This document shows positions 39,633 to 43,246 of a stretch of DNA of 43,246 nt, one piece after another. The stretch's first letter is position 1. The number at the start of each line of letters is the position of its first letter. The notes under the pieces were generated by a model that saw only the letters and a program-made list of their open reading frames with translations, ran no database searches and was not told where the DNA came from. The stretch comes from a virus. The DNA lies in IMG/VR virus record IMGVR_UViG_3300031566_000112, positions 1 to 43,246 of that record, one strand, 5' to 3'. Made by a program: the position numbers and the translations under genes.

Positions 39633-40541
39633 TCATCCTTTGCCGCCTTTGAACTGCAAGCCAACGTCAGGAACCCACCCACCGCGCCGCATGGATTCGC
39701 CGATCTCCTGTATGATTGATATAATTTTGTTCCACTTTTCGGCGATCTGTTCGTCTGTGATTTCCCGGTCATACGCGGCGGCGTGACAAACTTCGTGATA
39801 CAATTTTGCAACGGCGAGGACGTCATACCCGCAATCGTTTATTTTATTGCCAAGTGCTTCCCGGCCTGTCCGGATGTTCGTCACAAGCCTGACAGTATTC
39901 GCCTCATTTTTTTTAATTTGTCTGGACATGCTCATAAATGTCCGATAGATGTCGCGATAAAAATCCTTGTCAGTAAAAATCGCCCTGAGCTTGGCCTCGT
40001 AGTCCGGGGTGCTTGGAAAAATGGCTTCACATTTTTCCTCATCGCAGGGAAAAGCATTGACAACGCTATCAAACGCTTCCTTCGGAGATTTCCCCTTTGC
40101 AATATGGCAATTGTATATCCCAGTAAGGTTTTTAATGGTAATTTCGTGTTGATCGGAGAAAACTTTTTCGATCAACTGTTTCGTGGCTTCTGTGTCGGTA
40201 AAGTCGGCATCGAATTCAATTGTTGTTCGGTCCATTTTTATACTCCCCTTTTTTTTATGCCAAGATATTATGTAGCCCTGCACTGCCTCCGTTTCCGTTT
40301 TGTTGAATCCGCATTTGAGATCCACTTTGTATCCGTACGATCTGAGGGCTTCGACAACGTGCGGTTCGATTTTTGACACACTCAGCGAATAAAAGCCCTC
40401 TTCTGCTGCCTCCTTGATCAATGGGAAAATATTTGCTTTTAAGAGGTTGGCCATGTCTGCCGTTGATAAGGCGTCGTGTTTGCTGATTTGCATTTCGTCA
40501 TTGACAACGCTATCAAACGCTTCGTGATTTGATGGGTCCAT
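39633..40541 (-). CDS. fused ORF: two duplicated-start early genes
   Basis: One frame of 302 codons runs from 40541 to 39633, but a second start with its own ribosome site lies at 40235 in the same frame (MDRTTIEFDADFTD). Both starts share an 18-base segment (ggtccatttttatactcc on the plus strand) and a 25-base segment encodes AFDSVVN in both parts. The first part (residues 1-102) then runs into the second with no stop. Likely products are a 302-residue fusion and/or a 201-residue protein. No family recognised; helical, early. Confidence 0.5.
   Translation of the reverse strand: MDPSNHEAFDSVVNDEMQISKHDALSTADMANLLKANIFPLIKEAAEEGFYSLSVSKIEPHVVEALRSYGYKVDLKCGFNKTETEAVQGYIISWHKKKGSIKMDRTTIEFDADFTDTEATKQLIEKVFSDQHEITIKNLTGIYNCHIAKGKSPKEAFDSVVNAFPCDEEKCEAIFPSTPDYEAKLRAIFTDKDFYRDIYRTFMSMSRQIKKNEANTVRLVTNIRTGREALGNKINDCGYDVLAVAKLYHEVCHAAAYDREITDEQIAEKWNKIISIIQEIGESMRRGGWVPDVGLQFKGGKG
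40055..40079. repeat. 25-bp repeat copy 1 (AFDSVVN)
   Basis: Identical over 25 bases to 40499-40523. Lies in the second half of the fused ORF and encodes AFDSVVN on the minus strand. Confidence 0.9.
40229..40246. repeat. 18-bp duplicated start region, copy 1
   Basis: Same as 40535-40552. On the minus strand it gives GGAGTATAAAAATGGACC, including ribosome site and ATG, so it is the internal start of the second gene. Confidence 0.9.
40499..40523. repeat. 25-bp repeat copy 2 (AFDSVVN)
   Basis: Second copy, close to the N-terminus of the fused ORF, 444 bases from copy 1. Confidence 0.9.
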
Positions 40542-40552
40542 TTTTATACTCC
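40535..40552. repeat. 18-bp duplicated start region, copy 2
   Basis: Supplies the ribosome site and ATG of the first gene. The 306-base distance from copy 1 is a multiple of three, which keeps the frames joined. Confidence 0.9.
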
Positions 40553-40792
40553 TTTTATCAATTCTTCTATTTCATCCTTGTGCGCACGGAAGAGATTTGC
40601 AATGAATTTATCATCGTCAATAACACTGATCAGTAATCGAGTGTCAATAGATATCTGGGTTGTAATTTTTTCGCGCCCTGTGAATTTCGCGGTTCTTCTG
40701 ATGATGATCTCCCCGTATCTGCACCTCCCGTAGTCGTTATCAAAGAATATTTCCGTGTTTATTTCGCCGATTTTCGGCATTTCGTCATTCAT
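40544..40792 (-). CDS. first gene of leftward early module (82 aa)
   Basis: AAGGAG lies before the ATG. Mixed alpha/beta, acidic, no recognised family. It starts the leftward run 40792 to 34133. Confidence 0.5.
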   Translation of the reverse strand: MNDEMPKIGEINTEIFFDNDYGRCRYGEIIIRRTAKFTGREKITTQISIDTRLLISVIDDDKFIANLFRAHKDEIEELIKGV

Positions 40793-40895
40793 GTTGTGCT
40801 CCTTGTGTTTTATGTTTGCCGGGGATTTTCCGCGCCCCGGCCCGCGTGTCGTGTAATCATCCGACTGCCAAACATCGCCAATTTCTTGGCATCAG

Positions 40896-40923
40896 ACAAT
40901 ATCAATTGCAAGCAGCGTGCCAA
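40896..40923 (-). promoter_or_regulatory. possible leftward early promoter
   Basis: Minus-strand TTGGCA (40918-40923) and TATTGT (40896-40901) are 16 bases apart. Each differs from consensus at one or two bases. It lies about 100 bases before the first leftward gene. Confidence 0.35.
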
Positions 40924-40976
40924 TTCGATAAAAAAGCATTATTTTAGGCCTTCATTTGCAAAATAGGCCTTTCCCC

Positions 40977-41018
40977 GGGAGTGATCATTCCCCCAACGTC
41001 GGGAAAATGATCACTTCC
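40977..41018. repeat. interrupted palindrome around TGATCA
   Basis: AGTGATCATT (40980-40989) and AATGATCACT (41006-41015) are exact complements, extended by GG/CC outside. The size and the TGATCA halves suggest a site for a dimeric regulator between divergent operons. Confidence 0.65.
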
Positions 41019-41140
41019 GAAAAATGATATCCGTTCAATATCCTGAACGAAAAAAGCGGAAAAATTGTCAATATTCAATAAAATCAATTGTATATCCATA
41101 CATTCATTATTTTGAACATTGTTCATAATTTTGAATAATC

Positions 41141-41197
41141 TGCCTGAAAATTGCCCCCTATATAAAAAGGATGCCCCCACCCGTGCCTGAAAATTGC
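41141..41197. repeat. two copies of TGCCTGAAAATTGC
   Basis: The 14-base word occurs at 41141-41154 and 41184-41197, just upstream of the tRNA-like gene and a candidate promoter. Possible operator pair. Confidence 0.75.
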
Positions 41198-41201
41198 GGG
41201 T

Positions 41202-41229
41202 TTGCGAAAATGTGTTTTTGTGGTATTTT
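41202..41229 (+). promoter_or_regulatory. possible rightward promoter before tRNA-like gene
   Basis: TTGCGA (41202-41207), 16-base spacer, then an extended -10 TGG-TATTTT (41221-41229). The tRNA-like gene starts 30 bases downstream. Confidence 0.35.
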
Positions 41230-41258
41230 TGGCACGTGGATTGCAACGACAAAACTGT

Positions 41259-41336
41259 GGGGCGGTAAGTTAATTGGATAAACGGCGCGTCCTTGTCCTC
41301 GAGAGAATGCGGGTTCGAATCCCGTCCGCCCCACCA
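41259..41336 (+). tRNA. tRNA-like gene with irregular anticodon arm
   Basis: Seven perfect acceptor pairs (GGGGCGG at 41259-41265 with CCGCCCC at 41326-41332), a discriminator A and encoded CCA (41334-41336), a D-like arm (AGTTAATTGGATAAAC) and a T arm with TTCGAAT loop (41309-41325) are clear. The anticodon part does not make a normal five-pair, seven-base-loop arm; a CCT reading (arginine) needs a mismatched stem. The D region resembles arginine tRNAs. It may be degenerate, atypical or a tRNA-like integration or packaging remnant. Confidence 0.6.
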
Positions 41337-41394
41337 AATTTTAATAATTGGCACTGGCCTATCTGATAAAATGTTTTATGTGAGGAGGCATGGA

Positions 41395-41616
41395 ATGAAT
41401 AGACTTGGGTATTATTCGAAAAAGTCGGCTGAACGTTACGGATATTGGCTTTACAGAACGGAATCAGGGAAAATTGTGGAGGTAACAACAGTTTTGGATT
41501 CTGGGCAAAAGCCTGTGTCAGCTTGGGAAGATGAGGTGTTTGTCGGGTATGTTTCGGAATTCGTTAAAAGTTGTCGTGTCCGTGGCTATCAGCCACCCGA
41601 AATCGACTTTGTATGA
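41395..41616 (+). CDS. small hypothetical protein (73 aa)
   Basis: GAGGAGG lies six bases before the ATG. Begins MNRLGYYSKKSAERYGYWLY, basic and aromatic. The frame is open upstream through the tRNA-like gene, which is not coding. Its stop overlaps the HNH gene (ATGA). Confidence 0.55.
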   Translation: MNRLGYYSKKSAERYGYWLYRTESGKIVEVTTVLDSGQKPVSAWEDEVFVGYVSEFVKSCRVRGYQPPEIDFV

Positions 41617-41897
41617 AACACCTTTGCAAATGCGGGAAACTTGCTACCGAGAAGGTATGCCCCACATGCCGGCAAAAAGGCGTTGACGTCTCGAAAATGT
41701 ACGGGAAACAGGCTTGGCGGATTTTGGCAAAGCGAAGATTGGCGGAAAATCCCCTGTGCGAGGAATGCATGTCGCGACCGTCCGTCCAGGCTCATCACAG
41801 GATCAAGGCGCTGGAAAGGCCCGATCTGTTCTTTTACTACGAAAACACAATGGCGCTTTGCAGGGAGTGCCATTGGGAAAAGGAGAAAGGCAAATGA
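41613..41897 (+). CDS. HNH endonuclease
   Basis: The 94-residue protein has an N-terminal CKCG...CPTC zinc knuckle, then PLCEEC (49-52), H61-H62, N78 in ENTMALC and C83-x-x-C86-H87, the classic HNH layout with structural Cys pairs. In cos-type phages a small HNH protein works with the terminase at the packaging site. Here it lies upstream of the small terminase if the genome ends are joined. ATGA coupled to the genes on both sides. Confidence 0.85.
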   Translation: MKHLCKCGKLATEKVCPTCRQKGVDVSKMYGKQAWRILAKRRLAENPLCEECMSRPSVQAHHRIKALERPDLFFYYENTMALCRECHWEKEKGK

Positions 41898-42085
41898 AAC
41901 TTATAATAAAATGGGATACCGGAAACTCGACACGCCCAACAGTGACGGATATTCTTGAGCATCTGGAGGCCGAATTGCGCGAATGCACCGGGGAGCTTGA
42001 GAGGAAGCCAAGGATTATTTTGACAAGGAGGTTACTCAGGGAGTTATACGATGACACTTTCATGCAGTTGCCCCGAGGCCTTTGA
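41894..42085 (+). CDS. small protein (63 aa)
   Basis: ATGA overlap with the HNH gene. Helical, acidic middle (ILEHLEAELRECTGELERK), basic end. No family recognised. It runs 35 bases into the next gene, so the two overlap in different frames. Confidence 0.5.
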   Translation: MKLIIKWDTGNSTRPTVTDILEHLEAELRECTGELERKPRIILTRRLLRELYDDTFMQLPRGL

Positions 42086-42329
42086 AACGGCGTATCAGCT
42101 TGGAAAAAAGAAATGCCGATTTGTGTTTGTCTGTCCTCAATGCGGTATTGGCACAAATCATCTTGACGAAACGCAGAGCGGAATCAGGTTTTGCGGAAAT
42201 GTTGGCTGTGGATACGTCGAGGGAGAGAAGCCGGAGCCGTGCGTCTCTTGCACGTTCTCCGAGGGCGCATCGAACCCGGACAGATCGCGATTTATTCCAA
42301 TCATTCAACCCAGGCGGGAGGAATCATGA
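42051..42329 (+). CDS. zinc-ribbon-like protein (92 aa)
   Basis: Cys pairs CPQCG and CGNVGC, plus CVSC, suggest a zinc ribbon in residues 28-70. AGGGAG lies before the ATG. The C-terminus is basic. Function unknown. Confidence 0.55.
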   Translation: MTLSCSCPEAFETAYQLGKKKCRFVFVCPQCGIGTNHLDETQSGIRFCGNVGCGYVEGEKPEPCVSCTFSEGASNPDRSRFIPIIQPRREES

Positions 42330-42604
42330 ACGAATTTTACTACGAGATGCGAACATTTGTAATTTGTATCCTTATTGCCATACTCATACTCGTGCTCAAT
42401 TGCGCGCGGATGACGGGCGAACAAAAGAGGGTCATGATCGAAGCAGGGCTTTATATCGGCATGACGATTGCCGAGGCCATCATTGAGCGCGGGCAGCCGG
42501 TGACGCGGTACAGACCAAGAGGCAATAGCGGAAATGAGTATCTTGTATATGGCGAATGCGTCCTTGTGTTTGAGGATGGGAAACTGGAAAGGATTGACAA
42601 ATGA
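42326..42604 (+). CDS. membrane-anchored BamE/SmpA-like protein (92 aa)
   Basis: GGGAGG precedes the ATG, which overlaps the previous stop. Residues 10-26 form a membrane anchor; then GLYIGMTIAEAIIERGQPVTRY and LVYGECVLVFEDGKLERI follow the BamE/SmpA-like fold pattern of small outer-envelope proteins. The residue before Cys is Asn, not a good lipobox. In phages such proteins may alter the host envelope; this is inference. Confidence 0.5.
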   Translation: MNEFYYEMRTFVICILIAILILVLNCARMTGEQKRVMIEAGLYIGMTIAEAIIERGQPVTRYRPRGNSGNEYLVYGECVLVFEDGKLERIDK

Positions 42605-43032
42605 AAAAAATATTGACGATTGAGGTTGACACAGAACACGAAATTAAGGTTGGTAAACGGTACAGCTTTGGCCCTCTGCCCGTTGCTCGCCCCGATTCAA
42701 GAATATCATGCTTGGTAATCGGTGTCAAGACGCTGTATGACGGGGACGATGACGATGCAAGAAGCGTTATTGAGCATAGGCTTGACAATTTCGTTGAAAG
42801 GCACTTCGATCACGAGACAAGGATCAAGGCGATTGAGACTGATATCACGAAAATCAATCATCGTGCGGATCAGGTAGCAGGATGGTTTTTGATGGTGAAG
42901 GAGCGCATTGAGCAGATCGAGACACAGATCAAGGACATTGCTGACGTTGACAATATCAGGGAAGCTGTTTCGAATCTCATTACAGACGTAAGCAGACTTT
43001 TCAGGAAGTTTTCCGAGCTCAAATACAAATGA
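42601..43032 (+). CDS. coiled-coil protein (143 aa)
   Basis: ATGA overlap with the preceding gene. The N-terminal third is beta-like; residues 65-140 are a charged helix with heptad spacing (IKAIETDITKINHRADQV and onward). No family recognised. Last gene before the terminal repeat cluster. Confidence 0.55.
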   Translation: MKKILTIEVDTEHEIKVGKRYSFGPLPVARPDSRISCLVIGVKTLYDGDDDDARSVIEHRLDNFVERHFDHETRIKAIETDITKINHRADQVAGWFLMVKERIEQIETQIKDIADVDNIREAVSNLITDVSRLFRKFSELKYK

Positions 43033-43246
43033 AAAAAATATTACACCGTGACATGATGCGTCATGATTCGAGTGCGTCATTTGACACAGTGCGTTATAAA
43101 TATCATTATTGACGCAGTGCGTTAAGAGCGTAATCATTCATATTTATGACGCATTCTCGTGAGGCCTTGATACTGTAGGGTTCACACATGACGCGGCGTG
43201 TCGGGTGGGGGGAGTCTCCGGTCTTATGACGCATGTTCCCCCCGAT
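43033..43246. repeat. TGACGCA repeat cluster, candidate packaging site
   Basis: TGACGCA or its reverse occurs at 43057-43063, 43073-43079, 43110-43116, 43147-43153 and 43227-43233, with one-base variants at 43090, 43118 and 43189. A GGGGGGA ... TCCCCCC inverted pair lies at the very end (about 43206-43242). The region is non-coding and, if the ends join, lies directly before the small terminase. This fits terminase-binding sites near a cos or pac site. Replication iterons are the alternative. Confidence 0.65.

Larger units (their letters stand above)
40793..41258. promoter_or_regulatory. divergent control region
   Basis: No gene is supported here. It contains an inverted repeat GCCAA-TTTC-TTGGC (40878-40891), candidate promoters in both directions, a long interrupted palindrome around TGATCA (40977-41018), a TGAAC-ATT-GTTCA palindrome (41113-41125), and two copies of TGCCTGAAAATTGC. 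It separates the leftward early module from the rightward HNH block. Confidence 0.6.

Noticed and set aside
40944-41354. Minus-strand ORF of 136 codons
   Set aside because: It is antisense to the tRNA-like gene and crosses the palindromic control region; typical false ORF over a tRNA.
1-43246. Prophage integration module
   Set aside because: No integrase, excisionase pair or CI-like repressor is recognisable; the tRNA-like genes alone do not prove attachment sites.

Overview
The window reads as a nearly complete or complete genome of a tailed, long-tailed (siphovirus-like) double-stranded DNA phage with an HK97-type head. Genes are tightly packed, many overlap by ATGA or TGATG, and most have AGGAG-type Shine-Dalgarno sites. 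Promoters are sigma70-like (TTGACA/TATAAT). The M15 peptidase endolysin, two Sec-type signal peptides and the modification genes fit a bacterial host, probably Gram-negative, but the host cannot be fixed from sequence alone. I see no integrase, no CI-like repressor and no DNA polymerase; lifestyle is therefore open, and the phage probably relies on a host polymerase.

Layout. (1) 1-4148, rightward: small terminase (P27-like), a phospholipase-D-like protein with a small HTH partner, a RecU-like nuclease, a Mom-type adenine modification enzyme and a Dam-type N6-adenine methyltransferase. The mom gene looks inserted, since it is preceded by a copy of the first 30 bases of the Dam gene and by a truncated gene. 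(2) 4149-4704: a non-coding control region with three hairpins (one a terminator), AT-rich DNA, several TTCAGTTGG/GGTTGGCG repeats and a strong promoter. (3) 4705-10042, rightward: a ribbon-helix-helix regulator, small proteins, a CoiA-like nuclease, a VapE/VirE-type helicase, a cytosine-methylase-like protein and the large terminase. (4) 10046-12830, leftward: a moron-like island of nine small genes served by two identical 71-bp promoter segments, including an RHH protein and an AbiEii-like nucleotidyltransferase. (5) 12831-13232: non-coding control DNA with a perfect 26-bp palindrome and triple 13-bp repeat, then an initiator-like tRNA(CAT). (6) 13233-34119, rightward late module: portal, protease, capsid, two secreted-type proteins, connector, tail completion, tail tube, tail chaperone with a -1 frameshift site, a 2055-residue tape measure, endolysin and tail-tip proteins. 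(7) 34133-40792, leftward early module: HTH and zinc-ribbon-like small proteins, a PDDEXK exonuclease and a RecT-like annealing candidate. (8) 40793-43246: divergent control region, a tRNA-like gene with an irregular anticodon arm, HNH nuclease, small genes, and a terminal cluster of TGACGCA repeats.

If the molecule is circular or terminally joined, the HNH gene and the TGACGCA cluster lie directly before the small terminase, as expected for a packaging site. The most unusual items are the mom insertion scar, the shared operator-like motif linking the RHH promoter region with the duplicated island promoters, the initiator-type tRNA, the duplicated and fused early gene at 39633-40541, and the secreted-type proteins inside the head operon. 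All assignments are by reading motifs; no database search was possible.
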